Origin: Catonella massiliensis
GTDB lineage: Bacteria; Bacillota; Clostridia; Lachnospirales; Lachnospiraceae
Direction: 5' to 3'
NCBI RefSeq assembly: GCF_016651435.1
Contig: NZ_JAEPRJ010000001.1
Location: 1 to 64,000, forward strand
DNA: 64,000 nt
The notes under the pieces were generated by a model that ran no database searches, was not told the origin of the DNA, and saw only the letters and a program-made list of their open reading frames with translations. Below, in pieces: positions 8,783 through 16,459 of the stretch. Both the position numbers and the translations under genes were made by a program. Position 1 is the stretch's first letter, and each line of letters starts with the position of its first letter.

Positions 8783-9868
8783 ATGAAAAAGATTTTAAAA
8801 AGAATTGCAGCATTGTCTATGGCATTAGCGTTGGTGGGATGTTCAAGTTCAGGGGGCAATACGGCTACTTCCACCGCATCAAAGCAGACAGGGTCAGCTG
8901 GTAGTGATTTACCGGTTTTGCGTGTTGCAATGATGCCTTTCATCACAAGCTTGCCAGCCAGATACATTAAGGTAAACAAGCTGGATGAAAAGAACGGATT
9001 TAGAATGGAGACCACAATGTATGCGACAGGCGCCCCAATGAATGAAGCCTTGGCTGCTGACTTGTGGGATGTTGGAGCAATGGGCGCCGCAGCGGTTACA
9101 GGTGTGGCAAACTATGATATGACCATTATAGGCGAGGTACTTGAGTCTCAGGATGGTCTTGGAGTATTTGTAAAGCCTGAGAGCAAAATAGCAACTGTAA
9201 AGGGATACAATCCATCATTTCCAAATGTATATGGAGATCCTGATACGGTAAAGGGTGCTAAAATCCTGTTGCCAATTGGAACTGCACAGCATTTTACAAC
9301 ATTAAAATGGCTTGAAAAGATTGGTGTTAAGGCAGAGGATGTAAACATCGTTAACATGGAAACTGCTCAGGCATATCAGGCACTTAAAGCAGATCAGGCT
9401 GATGCAGTTGCACTCAATATTCCTACATTCTTTGATGCAAAAAATGATGGTATGGTGCAGGTAGGTAACCTTGCTGATATGGGAACAAAATATGTGGACA
9501 TGGTTACAGGTAACAAAAAGTCATTAGAAACAAAATCTGAAATTATCCAGAAGTACATAGATCTTCTTGCTGTAGCGGGAGCAGCACTTAATGCTGACCA
9601 GGATATGGCTACAAAGCTGATGATGGATTATTTGAAAGAAGCCGGAGCTGAAACATCAGAGGAAAGCGTTAGAGGAGATTTGGGCAGAGTTAAATTTATC
9701 GAAGCATCAGATTGGAAAAACAGAGAGCTTGGAAGCTTTGCTAAGGAACTGGGTGAATTCTATATTGGACTTGGGCAGCTTGATGCAAGCTTAATGGATA
9801 AGTTCAATACTAATATCATCAAAACTTATGTTGATGCTATTGACACAGCACAGGTTAAAACTAATTAA
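8783..9868 (+). CDS. ABC importer substrate-binding lipoprotein (SsuA/NMT1 type)
   Basis: A 361-residue extracytoplasmic binding protein. The N-terminus is a lipoprotein signal with lipobox LVGC (Cys at about residue 20), followed by a Ser/Thr/Gly-rich linker and an NMT1/SsuA-like two-lobe domain from about 45. Segments such as LRVAMMPFITSLPARYIK, WDVGAMGAAAVTGV and VKGAKILLPIGTAQHFTTLKWLEKIGV fit the family that binds alkyl sulfonates, taurine, sulfate esters or thiamine pyrimidine precursors. It heads an operon with two permeases and two ATPases and lies divergent to a sulfatase, so a sulfate-ester or sulfonate ligand is my inference. AAGGAGGAGAG precedes the ATG. It is only distantly like the two binding proteins at 38.5 and 45.1 kb. 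Confidence 0.88.
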   Translation: MKKILKRIAALSMALALVGCSSSGGNTATSTASKQTGSAGSDLPVLRVAMMPFITSLPARYIKVNKLDEKNGFRMETTMYATGAPMNEALAADLWDVGAMGAAAVTGVANYDMTIIGEVLESQDGLGVFVKPESKIATVKGYNPSFPNVYGDPDTVKGAKILLPIGTAQHFTTLKWLEKIGVKAEDVNIVNMETAQAYQALKADQADAVALNIPTFFDAKNDGMVQVGNLADMGTKYVDMVTGNKKSLETKSEIIQKYIDLLAVAGAALNADQDMATKLMMDYLKEAGAETSEESVRGDLGRVKFIEASDWKNRELGSFAKELGEFYIGLGQLDASLMDKFNTNIIKTYVDAIDTAQVKTN

Positions 9869-9884
9869 GATAATATGCGAATCT

Positions 9885-9921
9885 GATTAAAAATCTCTGT
9901 TGTTTCCGGAGATTTTTAATC
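9885..9921 (+). terminator. Intercistronic stem-loop after the binding-protein gene
   Basis: GATTAAAAATCTC and GAGATTTTTAATC form a perfect 13-bp stem. The genes downstream are in the same direction and have no obvious new promoter, so this is more likely an attenuator or mRNA-stabilising hairpin that raises binding-protein output than a full stop. Confidence 0.7.
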
Positions 9922-9970
9922 ATTTAAAACCAAAGTCTATGAATATAAGTAGAAAGGAATGAGTGCTAAA

Positions 9971-10759
9971 ATGAAGAAAAAATCAGGGGATTTAAAATAC
10001 AAACTCATTTCAATATTTACGGTTGTTATTGTTATTACGATATGGGAGCTTGTAACAGATGTTCTTAAAATAGTATCTCCTTTTATGTTACCAAGTCCGC
10101 TTAAAGTACTGAATACCTTTATCTATAAACTTACAGGAGGAACTACTCCGGACGGAGCCAATCTGATTCAGCATATTCTGGCGAGCTTAAAAATAGCTTT
10201 AGGTGGATATGCAGTAGGAGTATTTATAGGAGTTCCTTTAGGAATAGCTATGGCTTGGAGTCGTAAATTTGAAATGTTTGCGATGCCGCTATTCAATCTT
10301 ATAAGACCTGTTCCTGCACTGGCTTGGATTCCGCTTATGATACTGTGGTTAGGTATAGGTTATCTGTCAAAGGTGGGAATTATATTCTTTGCAGCATTTA
10401 TCAGTGCAACTATTAATTCCTATACAGGTATCAAAAAAACAAACCAGGTTCATCTTTGGGTTGCAAGAACATTCGGTGCAACGAATAGACAAATGCTATT
10501 TAAGGTTGCAATTCCAACAGCCCTGCCTATGATTTTTACAGGACTTAGACTGGCGTTAGGCTCTTCTTGGGTGGCCCTCATTGCTGCTGAAATGCTGGCG
10601 GCTACAAGAGGTGTAGGCTATATGATTTATGTCGGAAGAATGCTTGGACGACCTGACATTATTATCGTAGGTATGATTACTATTGGTGGAATCGGCTTAA
10701 TTATGAGCTATGGACTGGAAAAATTGCAGAGAAAATACATAGGAAGGGGTAGAAAATGA
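9971..10759 (+). CDS. ABC importer permease (SsuC type), first of two
   Basis: A 262-residue inner-membrane permease of the BPD_transp_1 family with about six membrane segments. The cytoplasmic EAA-like coupling loop is visible as ARTFGATNRQMLFKVAIPTALPMIFTGLRL (about residues 165-195), and the RPVPALAWIPLMILWLG segment is typical of SsuC/TauC. I take the ATG at 9971, because AAAGG sits directly against the in-frame ATG at 9959 and would be too close to serve it. The stop overlaps the start of the second permease (ATGA), which indicates translational coupling. It probably forms a heterodimeric channel with the next gene product. Confidence 0.87.
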   Translation: MKKKSGDLKYKLISIFTVVIVITIWELVTDVLKIVSPFMLPSPLKVLNTFIYKLTGGTTPDGANLIQHILASLKIALGGYAVGVFIGVPLGIAMAWSRKFEMFAMPLFNLIRPVPALAWIPLMILWLGIGYLSKVGIIFFAAFISATINSYTGIKKTNQVHLWVARTFGATNRQMLFKVAIPTALPMIFTGLRLALGSSWVALIAAEMLAATRGVGYMIYVGRMLGRPDIIIVGMITIGGIGLIMSYGLEKLQRKYIGRGRK

Positions 10760-11556
10760 TGGGGAAATCTAAATTAGCTCGTAATATAAAAATGCAGACA
10801 TTTTTGGCCGCCTTCATTGCAGTAGTGGGATTTTTGGCAGTATGGGAGCTGGTTGCCAGATTTACAAGTGCAAAGATGTTCTTACCACCTGCATCGGTTA
10901 TCATAAGTGCATTTCTTACAAGTTTTGCAGTCCCTATAGGAAAATACACCATGCAGATGCATATTGCAATCAGCCTTTATCGTGTGCTGGTGGCATTTTC
11001 AATAGCAACAGTAACCGGAGTTTTTCTTGGAGTATTTATGGGTTATTCCAAGACTTTTGAGGCTATTTTTAAACCGCTTTTTGAATTTGTGAGACCTATT
11101 CCGCCTTTGGCTTGGATACCCATGTCTATTCTTTGGTTTGGAATTGGTGATGAAAGTAAGTGGTTTATCATCTTCTTAGGCAGTTTTACATTTATAACCG
11201 TAAATACCTATGATGGCACCAAAAATGTAGACAAGACCTTAATGGGTGCAGCCAGAATGCTTGGCGCAAGTGAAAGACAGGTGTTTACAAGAGTTGTATT
11301 GCCATCAGCAGTTCCTTATATATTTGCGGGGCTTCAAATTGCCATTACTGCAGGCTGGTCAGCGGTAGTTGCGGCGGAAATGATTCGTTCAGACGAGGGA
11401 GTAGGCTGGCTCATCGTAATGGGAATGTCAACAGGAAATACGATACAGATTATGGTGGGCATTGTTGCCATAGGTGCAATCGGATTCATACTTGCAACCT
11501 TAATGTCTGCCTTGGAAAGGAGATTGTGTCTATGGAATCAACAGCAGGGACTTTAA
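10756..11556 (+). CDS. ABC importer permease (SsuC type), second of two
   Basis: A 266-residue permease paralogous to the one just upstream, with about six membrane segments, the RPIPPLAWIPMSILWFGIGDESK segment and an EAA-like loop (ARMLGASERQVFTRVVLPSAVPYIFAGLQI). Two ATGs in a row (10756 and 10759) are possible starts; the first overlaps the preceding stop. GGAAGGGGT lies upstream. The end overlaps the first ATPase gene by 25 nt. Two different permease genes next to two different ATPase genes suggest a fully heteromeric translocator, unlike the homodimers usual for SsuBC or TauBC. Confidence 0.87.
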   Translation: MMGKSKLARNIKMQTFLAAFIAVVGFLAVWELVARFTSAKMFLPPASVIISAFLTSFAVPIGKYTMQMHIAISLYRVLVAFSIATVTGVFLGVFMGYSKTFEAIFKPLFEFVRPIPPLAWIPMSILWFGIGDESKWFIIFLGSFTFITVNTYDGTKNVDKTLMGAARMLGASERQVFTRVVLPSAVPYIFAGLQIAITAGWSAVVAAEMIRSDEGVGWLIVMGMSTGNTIQIMVGIVAIGAIGFILATLMSALERRLCLWNQQQGL

Positions 11557-12314
11557 ACAATGTACCTTTGATTTGTGATAATGTATCGAAAGAGTTTAAC
11601 AGCTACGATGGAAGTGGTAAAAATGAGGTACTAAAAGATATTAGTTTTCAGGTAGAAAAAAATGAATTTTTGGTATTGTTTGGACCGGGACAGTGCGGTA
11701 AAACAACACTACTGAATATACTAGCGGGGCTTGAACTTCCCACTTCGGGTAAAGTATTATCCAACAACAAAGAGGTAAAAGCGCCTAGCCCTGAAAGGGG
11801 AGTGGTTTATCAAAAAACTGCATTGTTTCCGTGGCTTACGGTTATGGGAAATGTCGAATTTGGGCCAAGTGTACGTGGGTTTGAAAAGAAGAAGCGTAAG
11901 GAGCTGGCAGACCACTATATAGATCTGGTAGGATTAAAGGGCTTTGAAAAGAGTTATCCATCACAGCTTTCCGGTGGTATGCGTCAGCGCGTGGGTATAG
12001 CAAGGGCTTATTGCAATAACCCGGATATACTATTGCTAGACGAGCCATTTGGACATCTGGATGCCCAGACTCGCTACATGATGGAGGAAGAACTGCAGAG
12101 GATATGGCAGAAAGAGAAGAGAACGGTAGTATTTGTAACCAATAACATAGAAGAAGCTGTGTATTTGGCTGACCGAATCATACTCCTAACAAACTGTCCG
12201 TCAAAAATCAAAAAAGAATACAAAATTGACCTGCCTTTTCCAAGAGATTATGTTGATCCAAAGTTCTTGGAATTAAGAAAGGAAATTACGGAAAATATGG
12301 ATAAATCTTTTTAG
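11532..12314 (+). CDS. ABC importer ATPase (SsuB/NrtD type), first of two
   Basis: A 260-residue nucleotide-binding subunit. Walker A is GPGQCGKTT (about residues 52-60), the Q-loop region is VVYQKTALFPWLT, the signature LSGGMRQR is canonical, Walker B is ILLLDEPFGHLD, and the switch region reads VFVTNNIEEAVYLADR, with Asn in place of the usual catalytic His of the H-loop. The ATG at 11532 is chosen because AAAGGAGA lies 8 nt upstream; an in-frame GTG at 11526 is closer to that site. The gene overlaps the second permease by 25 nt. The missing switch His suggests low intrinsic ATPase activity in one site, compensated by its partner. Confidence 0.87.
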   Translation: MESTAGTLNNVPLICDNVSKEFNSYDGSGKNEVLKDISFQVEKNEFLVLFGPGQCGKTTLLNILAGLELPTSGKVLSNNKEVKAPSPERGVVYQKTALFPWLTVMGNVEFGPSVRGFEKKKRKELADHYIDLVGLKGFEKSYPSQLSGGMRQRVGIARAYCNNPDILLLDEPFGHLDAQTRYMMEEELQRIWQKEKRTVVFVTNNIEEAVYLADRIILLTNCPSKIKKEYKIDLPFPRDYVDPKFLELRKEITENMDKSF

Positions 12315-12325
12315 GAGGGAACGAG

Positions 12326-13075
12326 ATGCAGGGTGATAGAGAAGCTAAGGTTAAAGTAATAAATCTTACAAAAAAGTTTGATGACCTCCTGGTATTAGAT
12401 GACATTTCTTTTGAAGTAAAAAAGGGTGAATTTCTATGTATTGTGGGGCCAACAGGATGTGGCAAAACGACTTTTTTGAATAGTATAACAAAACTATACA
12501 AGCCTACTTCAGGAGAAATCCTTGTTAACAATGAGCCTGTAGACTTAGATAAACATAATGTAGCTTATATATTTCAGGAATATTCGACCATGCCTTGGCT
12601 TACAGTTGAAGAGAATGTTCGATTTGGACTTGAAATTAAGCATGTTGCAAGGGAAAAGGCGAATAAGCTTGTTGATGAATACCTTGAAATAGTGGGGTTA
12701 ACAAAATTCCGTAAATACTATCCTGAACAGCTTTCAGCAAGTATGCTGCAGAGAGTAGTTATTGCAAGGGCATTTGCAACAGAACCGGAACTGCTGCTTA
12801 TGGATGAGCCATACGGACAGCTTGATATTGAGCTTCGCTTCAAGCTTGAGGATGAGCTGCTTAATCTATGGCAGAGAACAGGTACTACAGTAATTTTCAT
12901 TACACACAACATTGAAGAAGCTGTTTATCTTGGAGAGAGGATACTAGTGCTAACCAATAAGCCTACCAAGATAAAGGAAGAAATCATCAATGATTTGCCT
13001 CGCCCACGAGACATAGCCTCACCTGACTTTGTTAAACTTCGTAATGAGGTAACTGACTTGATAAAGTGGTGGTAA
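12326..13075 (+). CDS. ABC importer ATPase (SsuB/NrtD type), second of two, degenerate signature
   Basis: A 249-residue nucleotide-binding subunit. Walker A GPTGCGKTT, Q-loop YIFQEYSTMPWLT, Walker B LLLMDEPYGQLD and the H-loop ITHNIEEAVYL are intact, but the ABC signature reads LSASMLQR rather than LSGGQ/LSGGM. Its partner at 11532 shows the opposite pattern: good signature, no switch His. In a heterodimer these would place both defects in the same composite site, leaving one catalytic and one degenerate ATP site, an arrangement known from heterodimeric ABC exporters. TAGGAGGGAACGAG precedes the ATG, 11 nt after the first ATPase. It is the last gene of the operon. Confidence 0.87.
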   Translation: MQGDREAKVKVINLTKKFDDLLVLDDISFEVKKGEFLCIVGPTGCGKTTFLNSITKLYKPTSGEILVNNEPVDLDKHNVAYIFQEYSTMPWLTVEENVRFGLEIKHVAREKANKLVDEYLEIVGLTKFRKYYPEQLSASMLQRVVIARAFATEPELLLMDEPYGQLDIELRFKLEDELLNLWQRTGTTVIFITHNIEEAVYLGERILVLTNKPTKIKEEIINDLPRPRDIASPDFVKLRNEVTDLIKWW

Positions 13076-13110
13076 TCGTAGAGATACTGATAATTAAATA
13101 GAGATAACAT

Positions 13111-13145
13111 ATAAGGACTGCCGACTTTGGCAGTCCTTATATATT
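13111..13145 (+). terminator. Terminator of the SsuABC-like operon
   Basis: A perfect 12-bp stem, ATAAGGACTGCC / GGCAGTCCTTAT with a 6-nt loop, follows the last ATPase gene by about 35 nt. Confidence 0.75.
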
Positions 13146-13294
13146 TAGTCAATGTTGAATAAGTACAAAATAGTTATATTAGTTTAACATTGTCCTTTCA
13201 TTCTGATAATGCCAAAATATTCCTACCTTCTAACCGCAAAAAATGCTATACTAGGGTAAAGGAGAATATTAGGTACCACAAAAGGAGGCTGGCT

Positions 13295-13522
13295 ATGAAA
13301 AATAAGGGGTTTATAGCGCTTTGTATGATACTGTTTTTAGCAAGTGATATATTTAAGCTGACGGCTCTTGCTAATTCTGCAAGGAGAATCTGGTATGGAG
13401 TAGATATGACGGGGACTGTGGTAAAGGGTGAAAACTGTCCGATAGAAGTGGAAGATGAGCAGCTAACCTTTGATATATCAGAATTTCCTAATAGCTACTA
13501 TGAAAAAAAGGAGATTTTTTAA
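13295..13522 (+). CDS. 5' part of a frameshifted surface-protein gene
   Basis: Seventy-five residues with an N-terminal signal peptide (MKNKGFIALCMILFLASDIF...ALA, cleavage near 27) and the start of a secreted domain. The ATG at 13295 follows AAAGGAGG at good spacing. The frame ends at TAA 13520-13522, but the protein clearly continues in the -1 frame from about 13510 into the 3' part. The frame change falls on GAA-AAA-AAG, which contains the slippery heptamer A-AAA-AAG at 13504-13510. It may be an indel in the A7 run (a pseudogene or phase-variable gene), or programmed -1 frameshifting. Confidence 0.7.
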   Translation: MKNKGFIALCMILFLASDIFKLTALANSARRIWYGVDMTGTVVKGENCPIEVEDEQLTFDISEFPNSYYEKKEIF

Positions 13523-13593
13523 AATATAATGGCAAGGTAACTGCAAAATATACATTTTACAATCCTGCAGATTATAAGGTAACTGCAAAGCTT

Positions 13594-14745
13594 GTGTTTC
13601 CGTTTGGATATTATCCGGAATATGGACCTGAAGAATACGATGAAGAAAATCAGGTGTACAAAAGAATAGACGATACTGCAAAGTTTGATATAAAAATAAA
13701 TGATAAGGAAATCAAAAAAAATCTGAGGCATAGTCTTTATTATAGCGACTTTGATTTTGATATTCATAAGGAAATGAGCTTTCTTATTGATGGCTATATA
13801 AAGGATGATTTTTATTCTCCTGAACTTCCCGTAACAAAATATGTCTATGAGATAGGTGGAGTAGATAAAGAGCTCTATAAATTAGCGACAGCCGGTATAG
13901 AGGTTCCTTCCTTTGATGGTAAAAGGAAATACTATCTTGAACAATCCTATGGTTTTACTACTGATGATAAAGGAGGAGCCAGGATAGGTATAACTGCAGA
14001 AAATGGGAAAGAGGTAGAGTTGTATGTAATAGGTGAGCCTACCAAAGAGATGCCGGAGTGGAAATTTTATGAAAGCAGTAGTAATGAAAGCAAAGAAATA
14101 AAGGGAGAAATGCAGCTTAAATCCACTTCTAAGATGACATTTAAGGAATTTGCTTTAACTAGCTATGACAAGGGCGGACAGATATTAGAGTCTGATTGGT
14201 ACAATATTATTGTTGAATTATATAAGCAGGCTACAGTAGAAAATTCAGGTGCTATATTTATATCTGTGTATGATACCGGAGAAAGACTAAAATCTCTTCT
14301 TCGTTGGTATGAGTATGAAATAACCCTGGCTCCCGGAGAAAAGATAACTAATACGATAGAAGCGCCAATGTATCCAACAATAGACGAAGAATATGATCCC
14401 GACATTTATAGATACAACTATCTTCTTTCCCCTGCATCAACCTGGGCGAAGTTTGGGAATTTGAATGTAGATATAAATACGCCGTTCTACCTGATTGATA
14501 ACAGTCAAGATGGATTTACCAAAACCAAAACGGGCTATAATTTTAAGTCTAGCGGACTTCCTGAAGGAGAGCTCAGGTTCTCTCTAAGTGCAGTCGAAAA
14601 ACCTGAAAGAAAAAGTAATATAGGCACATTTTATATTCTTGGAATGTTGATGTTTGGCTTGTTACAAATTTTGCCCATTATCGTGGGTGTAGTGACTGTA
14701 GTCGTACTGGTGGTTGTTTGGGTGAGGAAGAGGAGGAGAGAGTGA
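13594..14745 (+). CDS. 3' part of a frameshifted surface protein with C-terminal membrane anchor
   Basis: The open frame runs without a stop from about 13507; 13594 is only the first GTG in it, with no ribosome site. Read from the frameshift point it gives about 410 residues: an extracellular beta-rich region (Tyr/Asp/Glu-rich, for example FPFGYYPEYGPEEYDEENQV), ending in a hydrophobic anchor (about the last 40 residues, LGMLMFGLLQILPIIVG...) and a basic tail RKRRRE. Together with the 5' part it would be a type I membrane protein of about 480 residues exposed outside the cell. I do not recognise a family. Its stop overlaps the GTG of a tiny downstream gene. Confidence 0.72.
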   Translation: MFPFGYYPEYGPEEYDEENQVYKRIDDTAKFDIKINDKEIKKNLRHSLYYSDFDFDIHKEMSFLIDGYIKDDFYSPELPVTKYVYEIGGVDKELYKLATAGIEVPSFDGKRKYYLEQSYGFTTDDKGGARIGITAENGKEVELYVIGEPTKEMPEWKFYESSSNESKEIKGEMQLKSTSKMTFKEFALTSYDKGGQILESDWYNIIVELYKQATVENSGAIFISVYDTGERLKSLLRWYEYEITLAPGEKITNTIEAPMYPTIDEEYDPDIYRYNYLLSPASTWAKFGNLNVDINTPFYLIDNSQDGFTKTKTGYNFKSSGLPEGELRFSLSAVEKPERKSNIGTFYILGMLMFGLLQILPIIVGVVTVVVLVVVWVRKRRRE

Positions 14746-14840
14746 AATTATCTAAAAAAATTTTTTATTTTAATATATTCTTATTGGTACTAATGATTCT
14801 TCTACTAAGGGTAATAGGAAGATACTCACATCTGAATTAA
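14742..14840 (+). CDS. Tiny hydrophobic peptide, translationally coupled
   Basis: A 32-residue frame starting at GTG 14742, whose GTGA overlaps the TGA of the preceding gene and is preceded by a GAGGAGGAGAG ribosome site. The peptide has a basic start (MKLSKKIFYF), one membrane-length hydrophobic stretch (NIFLLVLMILLLRVIG) and the end RYSHLN. The strong site and overlap favour a real small membrane protein, perhaps a partner of the anchored protein upstream. It is too short for homology judgement; chance is possible in this A/T-rich stretch. Confidence 0.45.
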   Translation: MKLSKKIFYFNIFLLVLMILLLRVIGRYSHLN

Positions 14841-14869
14841 TAAAACAGATGGAATTGTATCAGTTTTAT
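14840..14869 (+). terminator. Probable terminator after the small peptide gene
   Basis: ATAAAACAGAT and ATCAGTTTTAT form an 11-bp stem with one mismatch; the right arm carries TTTTAT. Confidence 0.45.
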
Positions 14870-14879
14870 CTCGTGTATA

Positions 14880-14935
14880 AAATTTGTCACGCACTGCGTG
14901 ACGAATTTAAAATAAAAAACTCTCGACTCCGTTGA
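14880..14935 (+). repeat. Palindrome with AT-rich tail, possible repeat-family 2 member
   Basis: AAATTTGTCAC and GTGACGAATTT form a stem (one G-U pair, inner GCA/TGC extension), followed by AAATAAAAAACTCTCGAC. The tail resembles ATAAAAATCTCTCC after the palindrome at 51769 and ATAAAAATTCTGC after that at 58389. The rest of the gap up to the toxin-antitoxin promoter at 15100 shows nothing else I can support. Confidence 0.45.
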
Positions 14936-15099
14936 CAGGGCTAAAAGTACTAAATAAACATCTGCTTATATTGAGATTTCACAGGGGAATGCGTTGTGCT
15001 GAAAGATAAAAGAGTTATTATGGCATAATGAAATATACTCAATGTGAGGACAATCCGATACTCTTAACATAATATCATTACAAATCAAAGAAAATGTAA

Positions 15100-15137
15100 T
15101 GATAACACTTGCAAAATTTTAGTTATCAGCATATAAT
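15100..15137 (+). promoter_or_regulatory. Promoter and probable operator of the YoeB module
   Basis: TTGCAA (15109-15114), a 17-nt spacer and TATAAT (15132-15137) form the promoter. An inverted repeat, TGATAAC (15100-15106) and GTTATCA (15122-15128), brackets the -35, the expected place for autorepression by an antitoxin-toxin complex. Confidence 0.65.
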
Positions 15138-15163
15138 AAGGACAATAGGAAGGAGTGTTAGAT

Positions 15164-15430
15164 ATGGCACATGCAGTAAATGTGAATTTTAGATTAGACG
15201 AAGATGTAAAAAGGAGTATGGAGCAGACTTGTTCTGAACTTGGACTTTCTATGAGTGCTGCGTTTACCATTTTTGCAAAGAAAGTCAGCAGAGAAAAGCG
15301 CATACCGTTTGAGGTGTCACTGGATCCATTCTATTCTGAAAATAATATCCGCTATCTTGAAAATATCGTACGAGATATAAAAGAAGGAAAGGCAAATTTT
15401 GCTGAACATGATTTGATAGAGGTAGACTAA
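15164..15430 (+). CDS. RelB/DinJ-type antitoxin
   Basis: An 88-residue antitoxin with an N-terminal ribbon-helix-helix DNA-binding region (VNVNFRLDEDVKRSMEQTCSEL...SAAFTIFAKKV, residues 4-45) and an acidic C-terminal part that would wrap the toxin. The ATG at 15164 has AGGAAGGAG 8 nt upstream. The TAA shares its last A with the toxin ATG (TAATG), which couples their translation. Family knowledge: RelB/DinJ proteins repress their own operon and neutralise an mRNA interferase. Here the partner is a YoeB-type toxin, which is more often paired with a YefM/Phd antitoxin. Confidence 0.88.
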   Translation: MAHAVNVNFRLDEDVKRSMEQTCSELGLSMSAAFTIFAKKVSREKRIPFEVSLDPFYSENNIRYLENIVRDIKEGKANFAEHDLIEVD

Positions 15431-15690
15431 TGCGACTATTATGGGAAGATAGAGCATGGAACGATTATTTGTATTGGCAGACACAGGATAAGAAAACGCT
15501 GAAAAAGATAAATGCATTGATTAAAGACATTCAGAGAAGCACTTTTGAGGGTGTAGGCAAGCCTGAACCTTTAAAGGATAACTTGAGCGGTATGTGGAGC
15601 AGGCGCATTGATGATACTAATAGAATTGTCTATTACGAGAAAGATAGTATAATTTATATCGTTACATGCCGAGGGCACTATGAAGACTGA
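15430..15690 (+). CDS. yoeB: Txe/YoeB-family mRNA interferase toxin
   Basis: An 86-residue RelE-fold toxin that cleaves mRNA in the ribosomal A site. The sequence is very close to E. coli YoeB in layout: WNDYLYWQ...DKKTLKKINALIKDI, FEGVGKPEPLK, NLSGMWSRRI, and the end CRGHYED. The catalytic residues known for YoeB, E46, R65 and H83, fall at exactly the same positions, with Tyr84 next to the His, so the toxin should be active. It overlaps the antitoxin stop by one base and shares its promoter. No mobile element is adjacent. Confidence 0.93.
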   Translation: MRLLWEDRAWNDYLYWQTQDKKTLKKINALIKDIQRSTFEGVGKPEPLKDNLSGMWSRRIDDTNRIVYYEKDSIIYIVTCRGHYED

Positions 15691-15699
15691 GAGGTCGGA

Positions 15700-16449
15700 A
15701 TGGACAAGTTGATTAAAAAAAGTCAGTGCAAACTCATTATAATAATGCTTGTAGCTCTGACTTTTGTAATTGTAGTATTCTGTTATAGGCTGCTCATAAG
15801 GCAGGATACAATCAGCTCCATAGCATATTCCAGCTTAAAAAGCAAAGATGATTATAGAGTTTATATCAAGGAAGATGGTAAGTATGTGCCGTTCTTGGTT
15901 ATTGACAATGGATATGAGAAAGGAAGTACCCTTCTTTTACGGGAGGAAATCCTAGCTGAAACAAAAAGGATGAATGAGTATAGCTCGTACTACAAAGACA
16001 GCGAAATAGACAGGTTCTTGAATGGTTCATATTATGAGAATCTTAAAGAAATTCACTCCCTTATAGAGAGTACTGCGGTTGAAATTTACTCAGATGCTTC
16101 AATTGGATGTTCAGGTGACGAGACTGAAAATATAAACAGGAATATATTTTTGCTCTCAGATAAGGAACTATCATATGGTTATGGAATAGAAGGTAAAGCA
16201 CTGAGGTATTTTAGAAATCCGGATAACAGACTTAGTTATTTAGATGGGACTCCGATGGGATGGTTGCTAAGAACCCCTGTGACATCATATCTTTCTGCAG
16301 TGTGTGAAGTAAGTTTTGATGGAAAACTTAGTCTTGGCAATTCTTTTGGTAAACATGGAATCCGCCCAGCCTTTTGTGTCGATTCTTTAGCAAAAATAAA
16401 GAAAAAAGCGGGAATCATTGAGGGGAAAGAGGTCTATGTGTTGGAGTAA
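15700..16449 (+). CDS. DUF6273-like single-pass membrane protein
   Basis: A 249-residue protein with an N-terminal membrane anchor (about residues 11-33, LIIIMLVALTFVIVVFCY) and an extracytoplasmic domain with the order VPFLVIDN...STLLLREEIL, SEIDRFLNGSYY, YFRN...WLLRTP and GIRPAFCVD. This order is typical of the DUF6273 family, common in Clostridia and related to C-terminal domains of surface proteins; its function is not known to me. It starts 9 nt after the toxin gene and may ride on the same transcript. The end is 10 nt from the end of the convergent methyltransferase gene. Confidence 0.72.
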   Translation: MDKLIKKSQCKLIIIMLVALTFVIVVFCYRLLIRQDTISSIAYSSLKSKDDYRVYIKEDGKYVPFLVIDNGYEKGSTLLLREEILAETKRMNEYSSYYKDSEIDRFLNGSYYENLKEIHSLIESTAVEIYSDASIGCSGDETENINRNIFLLSDKELSYGYGIEGKALRYFRNPDNRLSYLDGTPMGWLLRTPVTSYLSAVCEVSFDGKLSLGNSFGKHGIRPAFCVDSLAKIKKKAGIIEGKEVYVLE

Positions 16450-16459
16450 GGACTTTTAC

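Noticed and set aside
13190..13294. N-terminal extension of the frameshifted surface protein from 13190
   Set aside because: The ATG at 13295 has AAAGGAGG and begins a clear signal peptide; the extension reads as noncoding.
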